Shown here: positions 1 to 7,240 of the stretch, piece by piece | How the letters are laid out: every line of letters begins with the position of its first letter | How positions within the stretch are numbered: the stretch's first letter is position 1 | NCBI GenBank assembly: GCA_007128995.1 | Contig: SKWJ01000152.1 | Location: 1 to 9,981, forward strand | Direction of reading: 5' to 3' | DNA length: 9,981 nucleotides | Origin: Paracoccaceae bacterium | Lineage (GTDB): Bacteria > Pseudomonadota > Alphaproteobacteria > Rhodobacterales > Rhodobacteraceae | Notes under the pieces: generated by a model | Database searches by the model: none | Seen by the model: only the letters and a program-made list of their open reading frames with translations | Told to the model about the DNA's origin: nothing | Program-made: the position numbers and the translations under genes

Positions 1-1311
1 CAGGTAGAACACCGCGCCGACATTGCCGTATGCACCCGCCATGCCCGAAATCTGACCAGTCACGCGCCGTTTGATCGACGGGATGATCCCGAAGGTTGCA
101 CCCTCTGCGCCCTGTACGAAGAACGAGCACATGATGGTGATCGCAATCGCAATGATCAACGGCCAATTGGAGTTCAGAAGACCCATCAGCACAAAGCCGA
201 TGGCGATGCCGAACATATAGGCCAGCATCACGAAACGACGGTTGCCGAAGCGGTCAGACACCAGCCCGCCCATAGGCCGCGCGAACAGGTTGACGAAGGC
301 GAAACTGGCGGCAATCAGGCCAGCGGCGGCAGCGGTGAGGCCCCAGGTTTCCTCGAAGAACATAGGCAGCATCGACACCACGGCCAGTTCCGCGCCGAAG
401 TTGGCGAAGTAAGTGGCGTTGAGGGCCGCAACCGAACTGAAGGGGTATCTGTCATCTTCCGGCACGCCGTTTTTCAGGATCGGCACGTTGACCTTGATCG
501 CCTGCCAGACTTGCCATGTCACAACCACCGCAATCGCCGCATAGATGAAGGCGGCGGTCATCGGGTCGATATACCCCATGATCTGCACGCGGTAGACAAG
601 GATCGACAGGATACCGACCATGGGCACGGTGAAGATGCACAGCAGGACAAGGTCTTTCCAGCTCGACACTTCCAGTGCGGACGCCTTGCGCGGTTTCTTG
701 TGGGTGTCAGCGGTCGGGCCATCGGTGATGGCGAACCAGTAGAACACGCCATACGCGGCCATGACCACGCCTGAGGTTGCAATCGCATAGCGCCAGCCGT
801 CATCGCCGCCATACATGGTCAGCGCGATTGTAGGCAGCGTGATCGCAGCGGCCGCAGAGCCAAAATTGCCCCACCCGGCATAAAAACCCTCGGCAAAGCC
901 GATATCGCGCGGCTTGAACCAAAGTGCTGTCATATGAATGCCGACCACGAAGCTGGCCCCGATCGACGACAGCACCAGACGCGACATGAACAGCACTTCG
1001 CGGGTGTCACCAAAGGCAAAGACAAACGTGGGAATGGCCATCAGCACCATCAGCACCGAAAACACCCGGCGCGGGCCGAACCGGTCCAGCGCCATGCCCA
1101 CGATGATGCGCGCGGGGATGGTCAGGGCAACGTTGGCAATGGCGAACAGGCGGATATCATCGCGCGTCAGCCAATCGACCGAGCGCAACATGGAGGACGC
1201 CAGCGGTGCCATGTTGAACCAGACATAGAAACTGATGAAGAAGGCGATCCATGTCAGATGGAGTGCCTTGATTTCGGCATTCCTGAAGCGGAAAATATCG
1301 CTGACTTGCAT
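1..1311 (-). CDS. narK: Nitrate/nitrite transporter NarK (MFS), C-terminus cut by window edge
   Basis: Inner-membrane major facilitator of the nitrate/nitrite porter family. It moves nitrate in and/or nitrite out for respiratory nitrate reduction. 437 codons are visible with no stop before the left edge. The start is the ATG at 1311-1309, preceded by GAGG at a suitable distance. Seen in the translation: a Pro-x-Arg-Ile segment followed by DRFGPRR after the second helix, the nitrate signature AGWGNFGSAAAA, a second Arg-containing helix (FARPMGGLVSDRFGNRR), and the second nitrate signature (GAYGNVGAV) cut exactly at the edge. The two arginines match the substrate-binding pair of the family. Roughly the last helix and tail are missing, so it cannot be told whether this is a single NarK or the first half of a NarK1-NarK2 fusion as known in Paracoccus. 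It lies 47 bp after the stress-protein gene, probably in one operon. narGHJI would be expected further left, outside the window. Confidence 0.93.
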   Translation of the reverse strand, partial: MQVSDIFRFRNAEIKALHLTWIAFFISFYVWFNMAPLASSMLRSVDWLTRDDIRLFAIANVALTIPARIIVGMALDRFGPRRVFSVLMVLMAIPTFVFAFGDTREVLFMSRLVLSSIGASFVVGIHMTALWFKPRDIGFAEGFYAGWGNFGSAAAAITLPTIALTMYGGDDGWRYAIATSGVVMAAYGVFYWFAITDGPTADTHKKPRKASALEVSSWKDLVLLCIFTVPMVGILSILVYRVQIMGYIDPMTAAFIYAAIAVVVTWQVWQAIKVNVPILKNGVPEDDRYPFSSVAALNATYFANFGAELAVVSMLPMFFEETWGLTAAAAGLIAASFAFVNLFARPMGGLVSDRFGNRRFVMLAYMFGIAIGFVLMGLLNSNWPLIIAIAITIMCSFFVQGAEGATFGIIPSIKRRVTGQISGMAGAYGNVGAVFYL

Positions 1312-1358
1312 GTCAGACCTCGAATATCTGAAGGGGTTTCGCGCGCATCCTGATCAAG

Positions 1359-1832
1359 TCACTCTGCATGCGTGGGGATGATCAGCAGCGGGCAGGGCGC
1401 CCGCCGCGCCAGAAACGCGCTGGTGGACCCGAAGGTCATGTGGTCGAACTCCTCAACCAAGGCGTCGATCTTGCGCGTTATGAAACTCAGCGGTCCGGGA
1501 TCAGGTTTGTGGCTGTGGCGTGCCATGACCAGCAGGTCTGGCTTACGCTCTTCCACCGCGCGCAGGATCATCTTGCGCGCATCCCCTTCGGCTATCAGAA
1601 CCGACGCATTGAAACCCGCCGTCGCAAGCTCCGCTGCGGCTTTTTCCGTTCCTGCCTTTTGCTCGGCATACTGCTCTGAAAACAACTCATCGACGCCAGC
1701 AGTAGAACTGCCGACATCTTCTACCACCGAGATCAATGTGATTCTTGGCTTAACTGCGGACAGAAGGTCGCGCACGGCGTCCAACGCGATCCGGGCATTT
1801 CGGGAATTATCGTAGGCCAGCATCACGTGCAT
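1359..1832 (-). CDS. Universal stress protein (UspA family) upstream of narK
   Basis: A 157-residue single-domain Usp protein. The ATG at 1832 is chosen over an upstream in-frame start at 1889 because a strong AGGAGA Shine-Dalgarno lies just before it and the protein then opens with the typical beta strand MHVMLAYDNSRNA. Family features seen are the N-terminal strand with a following Asp, LISVVED, and the C-terminal FGSTSAFLARRAPCPLLIIP block. The usual nucleotide-loop pattern G-x2-G-x9-G-S/T is not intact: MARHSHKPD stands where the first glycines belong, and a charged stretch of about 23 residues comes before FGST. ATP binding is therefore uncertain. It is probably the first gene of a usp-narK operon and shares the FNR-type box at 1908-1921. 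Usp proteins often accompany anaerobic respiration genes. A role in low-oxygen survival or transport regulation is inference. Confidence 0.9.
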   Translation of the reverse strand: MHVMLAYDNSRNARIALDAVRDLLSAVKPRITLISVVEDVGSSTAGVDELFSEQYAEQKAGTEKAAAELATAGFNASVLIAEGDARKMILRAVEERKPDLLVMARHSHKPDPGPLSFITRKIDALVEEFDHMTFGSTSAFLARRAPCPLLIIPTHAE

Positions 1833-1907
1833 GGAAGTCTCCTTGCGGTTCAGATGCACTCTGGCACCCGTTCGCGAGCAGACAGTCATACCGTTTCTTG
1901 AGAAGAT

Positions 1908-1921
1908 TTGATCGAGATCAA
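1908..1921 (-). promoter_or_regulatory. Perfect FNR-type box upstream of usp-narK
   Basis: The sequence TTGATCGAGATCAA is an exact TTGAT-N4-ATCAA palindrome, the consensus for FNR, Dnr and NarR-type regulators. Its centre is 82.5 bp before the usp start codon. On the minus strand a candidate -10 hexamer TATGAC (1890-1885) follows 17 bp after the box. That would put the transcription start near 1878 and the box centre at about -36 to -42, roughly the class II activation position. The -10 is a weak match, so the start site is an estimate. Confidence 0.88.
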
Positions 1922-2020
1922 ACTTCAGGAAATCGATCTGAAATTCGTGCCAGATTTGGAATCTGTAAGTTTAGCCCATGAAATCTAACGCTTTAACGGC
2001 CCAAAAAGTGCTTCTATGTC

Positions 2021-2048
2021 CTTGACCTTGATCTTGCCTTGCCTTGAT
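2021..2048 (+). repeat. CTTG short direct repeats before the regulator
   Basis: CTTG occurs five times, at 2021, 2027, 2033, 2038 and 2043, spaced 6, 6, 5 and 5 bases. The array runs into the FNR-type box at 2044-2057. It may be slippage-derived low-complexity DNA or extra half-sites for the regulator. Nothing more can be said from the sequence. Confidence 0.5.
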
Positions 2049-2057
2049 GTTAATCAA
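2044..2057 (+). promoter_or_regulatory. Perfect FNR-type box overlapping the regulator leader
   Basis: TTGATGTTAATCAA is a second exact TTGAT-N4-ATCAA palindrome. Its centre is only 35.5 bp before the regulator ATG at 2086. Activation from -41.5 would place the transcription start after that ATG, so an autorepressor or roadblock role fits better. A weak candidate promoter lies upstream (TTAACG at 1993-1998, 16-bp spacer, TATGTC at 2015-2020). From that promoter the box would fall in the transcribed leader. A TTGAT half-site is also present at 2028-2032. Confidence 0.82.
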
Positions 2058-2085
2058 GTCGAAGGTCCAGAAATCAGGTGGTGCC

Positions 2086-2781
2086 ATGAGACCCGAAGAA
2101 TTACCTGAGATCCGCCGTCTGCATCTGTTCTGCGATATGACGCAGGCCAGTTTTGAAACCCTCTTGGCCAGTTCTTATGCTCAGAACTTTCCACAGGGTC
2201 TGGAAATGATACGGCAGGGCGATCCTGCCGATTTTCTTCATATTGTGCTGGAAGGATCGGTCGAACTGTTTGCACAATGGTCCGGGCGTGAATGCACCAT
2301 GGCCGTGCTTCGACCAGTATCCACGTTCATTCTTGCGGCCACCATCCGCGATGCCCCTTATCTCATGTCGGCCCGCACATTGGAGCGGACGCGCATCATT
2401 CTGGTGCCTGCGTCTGACCTGCGCGCCATGTTCCGCCGTGATACCGAATTCGCGGTGTCCGTAATCAACGAGCTTGCGGCCTGTTACCGTTCAGTCGTAC
2501 GCGGTGCGAAGTCCCTCAAGCTGCGAAATTCCCGTGAAAGGGTTGCATCCTACCTCTTGCGCCAGTCGATTCTGGCAGGCGGTGCCGCCTCGTACACCCT
2601 GCCTGTGGAGAAGCGACTCTTGGCCTCCTACTTGGGGATGACCCCTGAAAACCTCTCGCGGACTTTGAGGATGCTTGAAGATCACGGGATCAAGGTCGAT
2701 GGTGCGCGGGTCATCATTACCGACCGGGAGAAACTGACCGCACTCGCGCAACCCGACCGATTAATCGACGGGCCAGATTAG
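2086..2781 (+). CDS. Crp/Fnr-family regulator, NarR/Dnr-like, divergent from usp-narK
   Basis: Cytoplasmic transcription regulator of 231 residues. The ATG at 2086 is preferred over TTG/ATG at 2044/2047 because AGGTGG precedes it and the upstream codons lie inside the FNR-type box. The N-terminal half is a cyclic-nucleotide-binding-like beta roll (IRQGDPADFLHIVLEGSVEL around residues 43-62), followed by a dimerisation helix and a winged helix-turn-helix. The recognition helix MTPENLSRTL carries Glu188, Ser191 and Arg192, the E-x2-S-R pattern that in FNR reads TTGAT. There is no N-terminal cysteine cluster, so it is not an oxygen-sensing 4Fe-4S FNR. Only isolated cysteines occur. Paracoccus NarR (nitrate/nitrite-responsive, near narK) and the NO-sensing Dnr/NnrR proteins share this build. 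The location opposite narK favours a NarR-like role, but the signal cannot be read from the sequence. Confidence 0.9.
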   Translation: MRPEELPEIRRLHLFCDMTQASFETLLASSYAQNFPQGLEMIRQGDPADFLHIVLEGSVELFAQWSGRECTMAVLRPVSTFILAATIRDAPYLMSARTLERTRIILVPASDLRAMFRRDTEFAVSVINELAACYRSVVRGAKSLKLRNSRERVASYLLRQSILAGGAASYTLPVEKRLLASYLGMTPENLSRTLRMLEDHGIKVDGARVIITDREKLTALAQPDRLIDGPD

Positions 2782-3049
2782 ATTGCGGATACACATGGGT
2801 CAGCGTTGCCAGGGGCGATCTGATCTTTTGTGCTTTGCCCAAGCTGTGAAAATCTGGTGAAGGAGTATCCTCAGCGAGATGAGACTCACATCATTTGCCA
2901 ATGGCTAACGGCGAGAGTCATGGAGGGGCAGATCATGCGCCTGTGATGGGGACCCGTCAAATGTTGACCAGGCGTTGACCAGAATTGGTGAGCGTTATAC
3001 ACAAGCGAAACGCTCGTGTTCTAACTCGCTGTTATGTTTTGGGGATTTT
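2782..3049. other. Intergenic stretch after the regulator, no supported gene
   Basis: No convincing gene is present on either strand, and no clear rho-independent terminator follows the regulator stop. The stretch contains GTTGACC-type repeats (2956-2982) and two overlapping, mutually exclusive imperfect hairpins: 2990-2996 with 3009-3015, and 3000-3007 with 3011-3018. Neither has a T-run. A 25-codon reading frame beginning at about 2902 has no support beyond its existence. The stretch leads into the tRNA-like repeat at 3050. Confidence 0.6.
2956..2982 (+). repeat. GTTGACC repeats with an inverted arm, possible decayed IS end
   Basis: GTCAA and TTGAC form a 5-3-5 inverted repeat at 2956-2968. 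GTTGACCAG then occurs twice, at 2963-2971 and 2974-2982, with an 11-bp period. Multiple short terminal repeats containing TTGACC are a feature of IS21-family ends. No transposase or matching second end is visible, so this reading is tentative. Confidence 0.35.
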
Positions 3050-3070
3050 GTTGCGGGGACAGGATTTGAC
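3050..3070 (-). repeat. Initiator-tRNA 3'-end-like repeat, copy 1
   Basis: These 21 bases are identical to 9665-9685 in the same orientation, and weaker similarity continues about 19 bases further. Read on the minus strand, TCAAATCC followed by TGTCCCCGCAAC corresponds to the T-loop, T-stem and 3' acceptor strand of a bacterial initiator tRNA-Met gene. The terminal CCA is altered here (ACAA instead of ACCA). The rest of the tRNA is absent. It could be a relic attachment site or a dispersed repeat. Confidence 0.6.
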
Positions 3071-3201
3071 CTTTGCCGGACAGAAAAGGCGCTAAAAATG
3101 CAGCCGATCCGCAAAGAACCATAGACCTGAAGACGCCGTGATCGACCCGATCTCTAGGAAGCGCAAATATTGAAGCGATCGGCCCTCTTCTGGCGTTCAG
3201 C

Positions 3202-3729
3202 TTGGCAGCACCCTGCATCGCAGCTTCACCAAACCGGTCGTTCGCGCTGACCTTCAACGTCGGGGAACTCGAGATGCGGGTAATGCTGTTCCCGGGGCAC
3301 ACGCTGGGCTCGATCACCTATGTCTGCGGCGATGCGGCTTTCGTCCATGACACTTTGATGCAACCCGATGTCCGGACGGCACAGGCCGATTTCCCGGGTG
3401 GGAACATCAAGCAGCTTTGGGACTCAATTCAGATCATCCTGGCACTGCCCACCGAGACGCGCCTCTTCGTCGGTCACGACTACGGCACCGAGGATCGCGA
3501 AGGGCCGATGTGGGGGGCGACGGTGGCCGAGCACAAGGCCGAGAACCAGCACGTGAAGGACGGGACAGAGCGCGAAGACCGGATCAGGCGCCGAGACGCG
3601 CGGGATGCAACGCTGCCGCTGCCCGACAGGATTTTGGCGGCGCTTCAGATCAATCTACGGGGTGGCCGTTTGCCACCAGCCGAGGATGATAGCCGCGCCC
3701 ATCTGTAACTGCCGGTCAACAGATTTTAA
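3202..3729 (+). pseudogene. Truncated metallo-beta-lactamase-fold hydrolase (Blh/persulfide dioxygenase-like)
   Basis: The protein aligns to the C-terminal half of the persulfide dioxygenase/Blh-type metallo-beta-lactamase family. Present are PGHT (metal His), the VHDTL Asp position, VGHDY (metal His) and the family tail LQINLRGGRLPPAED. The N-terminal half with the essential H-x-H-x-D-H motif is missing. Homology begins only around FALTFNVGEL near 3240, and upstream sequence in the frame is unrelated and soon closed by a stop at 3139. No good start or ribosome site is present. The frame ends at TAA 3706-3708 and reads on in frame as LPVNRF to a second TAA at 3727-3729. Family members usually end in a YLKIP(L/V)N-type tail, so the first stop probably replaces the lysine codon by one A-to-T change. 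A full-length enzyme would oxidise glutathione persulfide. This remnant cannot bind its metal site fully and is very likely inactive. Confidence 0.8.
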
Positions 3730-3914
3730 GGAGATGTTCCTGTCGCGGGTTCTCGATCTGATGGCGCTTGTATTGTTCGGTCTGCCTCTCAGCAATCTCC
3801 GCCATCACAGGGCCGGAGAGATAGACCGCAGCGCGCCAAGCATATTGCTGCAGCGGATTTGAGAAACCTGTTGTTGACCGTTCTTCTGCGCACAGCCCCC
3901 CCACGCGCCGGCAG
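3730..3914. other. Short intergenic scar, no supported gene
   Basis: Short open frames exist on both strands: MFLSRVLDLM... on plus from 3734, and one on minus ending at 3716. Neither has a convincing ribosome site or recognised family. An AAGGAG sits directly against the plus-strand ATG with no spacer, too close to function normally. No terminator hairpin with a T-run was found for the acyltransferase operon that ends at 3915. Confidence 0.5.
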
Positions 3915-4991
3915 TTATTCACGCTTTTTCAGAAACGGCTTCTCCACAATGTGCCAACTGACCGCTGCCAGAGCAACAGACACGATTAACCACGCGAGCA
4001 GGCGTACGGATTTTTCGGTCACCGTTTCGGCTTCTGCCAAGCTCGGGATGTAAAGAATGAAAAATTGAGGCACGAAGTAATGATAGATATAAATCCCATA
4101 AGAAATTGTCCCAATCCACACCAAAACAGGCGCTGTGAGAAGGGCCAGCCTCTGTGGTTGGGTCACCGCCGTAGCAACGATCGCCAGCGCTGCAAAAGCG
4201 ATCAGGCTGGGGGTCAGAACCCATTGCACAAGATCTGATCGTGGCTGACCGAGCGCCGGTAACGACAATATCAGGAAAAGCAAGCCAATCAGGCCCCATA
4301 ATATCACTGGCATCGTGAGTCGCGAAACGAACGACAAGCGTATGTCACCACGAATGGCCAGAGACAATAAAGCACCGGCGGCAAGTGCATCGGCCTGTGC
4401 AGGCAACAGCACATCAATATAGGAACTTGCCCCAAAAGAAATCGCCGAACGAAATATCGGCGCACAAACAAGCAGTCCCAGAACGAGTGGAGCCAACCAA
4501 CGCCGGGGCATGATCATAACGGCGGGAAACCATAGAAGATAGAATTGTTGCTCAAGCGCCAACGTCCAGAAATGCCCCGCCCCGCTCCATGAGCTTTGCC
4601 ACCAGACCTGCAAGTTTGACATGTACGTCATGTGCCAGAACCAGTCCTGAGGGAGCCCGCCCACGCCAAGAGCCGATCCCACCAAGATAGCAACGAGCAG
4701 GGCAGGGAGAAGTCGCCGCATCCTGCGTGCAAAGAAGTATCTGGCCGCGCTATAGCTGATGGAGCTATCGCGCAGGTCGAGAAGAATGCTGGTGATCAGA
4801 AAACCCGACAGCACAAAAAAGGTTTTGACCCCTACAGCGCCCGGCGACCAGGCTCTCACCCATTCGCTGTATGTGAAATGTTCCAACAGGACGAAGATGA
4901 CCGCGATTCCGCGCAGCCCATCAAGAGCAACCATTCGTTCGGCATTTGACGATGCAATAACGCCTGCTGACGGGCTGACCGCGGTCCTCAT
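3915..4991 (-). CDS. Membrane O-acyltransferase, acyltransferase-3 family (OafA/YrhL-like)
   Basis: Polytopic inner-membrane protein of 358 residues with about ten hydrophobic segments. It is predicted to transfer acyl (often acetyl) groups to a sugar of a surface or secreted glycan. Family motifs are in order: ALDGLRG (22-28), the catalytic-type His38 in the first helix (LLEH), FFVLSGFLIT (58-67), an Arg-rich loop ARRMRR (88-93), WTLALEQQFYLLW (142-154) and a late SYGIYIYHY segment. There is no C-terminal SGNH domain, so it is the short single-domain form. The start is the ATG at 4991, which overlaps the TGA of the preceding glycosyltransferase as ATGA. A longer frame reaching 5162 would lie inside that gene and lacks the fold. 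The overlap implies translational coupling and a shared pathway. The acceptor glycan is unknown. Confidence 0.92.
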   Translation of the reverse strand: MRTAVSPSAGVIASSNAERMVALDGLRGIAVIFVLLEHFTYSEWVRAWSPGAVGVKTFFVLSGFLITSILLDLRDSSISYSAARYFFARRMRRLLPALLVAILVGSALGVGGLPQDWFWHMTYMSNLQVWWQSSWSGAGHFWTLALEQQFYLLWFPAVMIMPRRWLAPLVLGLLVCAPIFRSAISFGASSYIDVLLPAQADALAAGALLSLAIRGDIRLSFVSRLTMPVILWGLIGLLFLILSLPALGQPRSDLVQWVLTPSLIAFAALAIVATAVTQPQRLALLTAPVLVWIGTISYGIYIYHYFVPQFFILYIPSLAEAETVTEKSVRLLAWLIVSVALAAVSWHIVEKPFLKKRE

Positions 4992-5914
4992 GTATACCCG
5001 CTGGACCTTGTCAACATGAAGCGGAGGTAGGCTGCGACACCAATCAGTTGGTATTTTGCCACAGTGCCCCAGTCCAACCCGATATGTTCGTCGAAACATG
5101 GCCCGCCGATCTTTTCGCGGATGCTTGATCGAATTGTCCAGGCCAGATGTTTGGCCAACCACGGATGTCGAAGCACATGTTTTGCAAGAATCGCCCCATT
5201 GGCATAGGCGTATGCGTTGTTAAGCCGCTTGATCTCAGCAACCGAACGGCGCCCGTGTCGGTGCAAAACCACCATATCCGGGACGTAGTGTACTGCAATG
5301 CCAAGCTCGTTTGCCCGGATTATGAAGTCGGTGTCCTCTCCCGCGCGGAAATGTCCGCCTGCACCGAACCTCGCATCGAAGATCCCGATGCGGTCTGCTG
5401 TTGTTCGCGGAACGATGAAGTTGCAACCTTGGACGAATCCGCCGGGGTGTACCCCGTGACTGAACACCTGCGCTCCTCCTACGTCCTTGATTGTGAATGA
5501 CAGATCCGCAGGGTCGGCAAGCTTGACACGGCCCCCCATCAAGAAATCGGTCGACATGGCCTGCCAATGCCGCGCAATGTCGACAAGCCAACTTGGATCG
5601 ACTAGACAGTCATCGTCAACGAATGCAAACAGCCCTCCTCTGGCGTTCAGCATGCCGAAATTGCGCGCCATTGACAGGTTGCCATCGGCGAGCCGGAGTA
5701 ACTTGGTCGATTCTGGCGCACCCGATATGTCTTCTTCGCGCAGAACGCAGGCGGGCGAACTTCCGTTTTCTATGACCAGCACCTCAAGGAGTGGGGCATT
5801 CTGGGCCTGTGATGCGACCTGAAGTGCGGCAATGCACTGGATGAGTTGTTCGGGGCGGTCACGTGTACAGACGATCACGCTGACAATCGATGCGTCAGAG
5901 GTTTCAGGCAGCAT
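4988..5914 (-). CDS. Family 2 glycosyltransferase (second of operon)
   Basis: Cytoplasmic or membrane-associated inverting glycosyltransferase of 308 residues with a GT-A fold. The N-terminal strand VSVIVCTRDRP (11-21) is typical of family 2, followed by VIENGSS. The metal and nucleotide-sugar motif is FVDDDC with Asp100-102, and the likely catalytic-base motif is GEDTDF with Glu193-Asp194. The C-terminal part carries basic and amphipathic segments and ends in RSSGYT. The ATG at 5914 is chosen because MLPETSDASIVSVIV gives a normal length. It overlaps the end of the upstream glycosyltransferase by 11 bp. Extending to 6031 would add 39 residues entirely inside that gene. The ribosome site is weak (GGAAA), consistent with coupling. 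Sugar donor and acceptor cannot be assigned. Confidence 0.92.
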   Translation of the reverse strand: MLPETSDASIVSVIVCTRDRPEQLIQCIAALQVASQAQNAPLLEVLVIENGSSPACVLREEDISGAPESTKLLRLADGNLSMARNFGMLNARGGLFAFVDDDCLVDPSWLVDIARHWQAMSTDFLMGGRVKLADPADLSFTIKDVGGAQVFSHGVHPGGFVQGCNFIVPRTTADRIGIFDARFGAGGHFRAGEDTDFIIRANELGIAVHYVPDMVVLHRHGRRSVAEIKRLNNAYAYANGAILAKHVLRHPWLAKHLAWTIRSSIREKIGGPCFDEHIGLDWGTVAKYQLIGVAAYLRFMLTRSSGYT

Positions 5915-7049
5915 GCTGTTTCCGATCTTGGTGTGCTGCAAGCTCGATCGCGCGTGCGCGCTTGACGATTTCTGCATAGCCGGGGAGGGTTCTGGACAAG
6001 GGGCGTGAGCCGAGCAGACGCTGAATCCCAACCTGCCATTGCGACAAAGTCATCCCGGCATGTGCGGAGAAGCTGCGCAAGACCGCCCTTTCCCGCCTTC
6101 GGATCGAATTCCACCGGTCCGCGCGATCGATGAAGCGATGTGCGAGGTGATAGGCCCTTGCCCGGCACATTATGGCATAGAAGAAATAAACAGTGGTATC
6201 GACGCCGCTTGCGAAGGCGGCTTTCTCCTCGTCAGGCTGGACATTTGCCAGCGCGTCCAGCCTGCAGATCAGTTCGGCAGCCGTGTCTGCGCTGTCAGTA
6301 TCTAAAGAGGCAACAATTCTGCTCAGTCCGGTCGCAGCGGCTGGCGGGTAATGGCGTTGAAGGTTTTCTTCCAGGATTTGCAAATGTGTCTCGCACATCT
6401 GTGTCAGGCGCGTGGAACTTATGCTGCCGGAATGAAGGCGATATGCAAGTTGGGGTTCTGCCATCTCGGCTATGCTGGTCGACAAGGCAAGCCGCCGAAA
6501 CAGATCAAAATCCTCGGCATGGGGATAGCGGGAATCGTATTGCAACTCGGCCGAGGCTAGGCGCGACCGGCGAAACATGACTGTCGGATGCCGCAGCGAT
6601 GTGCAGAAGCGGCCGAGGACCGCTCTTTCCCCCGGCGCAGCCAAAATCGGCGGAGCTGCGGGTGTGACCAGCGTATTGCTGAACAGCGTGTTGAAATTGG
6701 TCCCCAAGAGGCCCAGACGGGTGTTCGTTTCAAATGCCTCTAGCTGTGCAGCAAGGCGCGTGGGAAACGCGATATCATCGGCGTCCATCCGCGCGATGAA
6801 ATCCGTATCCGCCAGCGCAAGCCCCTCATTCAGCGTAGCGATCAATCCCCGGTTTTCCCGAAAAATCGGGGTGATGCGGTGATCCAGCGCTGCAGCAGCC
6901 TCCAGAACGCTGCGTGAGCCATCGGTCGAGCCATCGTCGATGGCGATGATCCGAAAGTCGCCGTGCGTTTGTTCGATCAGGCTGGCAATGGAAAAGGCTA
7001 GAAATGCTCGGGCGTTGTAAACAGGCAAGACAACGGAAACTGTCGTCAT
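5904..7049 (-). CDS. Family 2 glycosyltransferase (first of operon)
   Basis: Inverting GT-A glycosyltransferase of 381 residues. The fold opens at residue 3 with VSVVLPVYNARAFL. IIAIDDGSTDGS (Asp38-Asp39) binds the nucleotide, FIARMDADDI gives the D-x-D metal motif at 89-91, and HAEDFDLFRRL supplies the Glu179-Asp180 pair. The C-terminal 150 residues are helical and Arg-rich, typical for an acceptor or membrane-docking region. The start is ATG 7049, with AAGGTG 9 bases upstream. An in-frame ATG at 7106 would add 19 residues not needed by the fold. It heads the leftward operon with the second glycosyltransferase and the acyltransferase, opposite an ABC exporter. This points to assembly of a surface or lipid-linked glycan. 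Confidence 0.92.
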   Translation of the reverse strand: MTTVSVVLPVYNARAFLAFSIASLIEQTHGDFRIIAIDDGSTDGSRSVLEAAAALDHRITPIFRENRGLIATLNEGLALADTDFIARMDADDIAFPTRLAAQLEAFETNTRLGLLGTNFNTLFSNTLVTPAAPPILAAPGERAVLGRFCTSLRHPTVMFRRSRLASAELQYDSRYPHAEDFDLFRRLALSTSIAEMAEPQLAYRLHSGSISSTRLTQMCETHLQILEENLQRHYPPAAATGLSRIVASLDTDSADTAAELICRLDALANVQPDEEKAAFASGVDTTVYFFYAIMCRARAYHLAHRFIDRADRWNSIRRRERAVLRSFSAHAGMTLSQWQVGIQRLLGSRPLSRTLPGYAEIVKRARAIELAAHQDRKQHAA

Positions 7050-7240
7050 GGAGATTTCACCTTGCGAAAGACCCAACTCACTGTTGGTCTGATTATCCAG
7101 AGCCAACCAAAAACACGCTTAACATCAGAATACAGGCGACGTAGATACTCTCTGGCGCCAGTTTTGTTCCGGGCAAATTTAAAAATATCCACGTGGGAAC
7201 AGAACACGTTCCGAAAAGTTGCTTTGCGATTACATTGCAT
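7046..7240 (-). CDS. Possible small basic protein coupled to the first glycosyltransferase
   Basis: An open frame of 64 codons from ATG 7240 (or TTG 7246) ends in a TGA that overlaps the ATG of the glycosyltransferase at 7049 as ATGA, the same junction seen between the next two genes. The C-terminal half is rich in Arg, Lys and Trp (YLRRLYSDVKRVFGWLW), so it could be a small membrane-binding peptide or the tail of a lost gene. Against it: third codon positions are much less GC-rich than in the neighbours, no family is recognised, and the start sits only about 20 bp from the divergent ABC gene, leaving no room for two separate promoters. It may therefore be promoter DNA that happens to be open. 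Confidence 0.25.
   Translation of the reverse strand: MQCNRKATFRNVFCSHVDIFKFARNKTGAREYLRRLYSDVKRVFGWLWIIRPTVSWVFRKVKSP

Noticed and set aside
934..1353. Long plus-strand open frames across narK
   Set aside because: They are antisense to a clear transporter, have no recognisable domain, and reflect the high GC of the region.
1368..1815. Plus-strand frames of 103 and 147 codons over the stress-protein gene
   Set aside because: They lie antisense to a well supported Usp gene with a strong ribosome site.
2990..3018. Hairpins as a terminator of the regulator gene
   Set aside because: The stems are imperfect or overlapping and no T-run follows on either strand. The site is also more than 200 bp past the stop.
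3050..3070. A functional tRNA gene at 3050 or 9665
   Set aside because: Only the 3' quarter is present. The anticodon and D arms and the 5' acceptor strand are absent and the T-stem cannot pair.
3021..3317. 98-codon minus-strand frame spanning the first tRNA-like repeat
   Set aside because: It runs over a repeat and over the hydrolase pseudogene, has no family likeness and no ribosome site.
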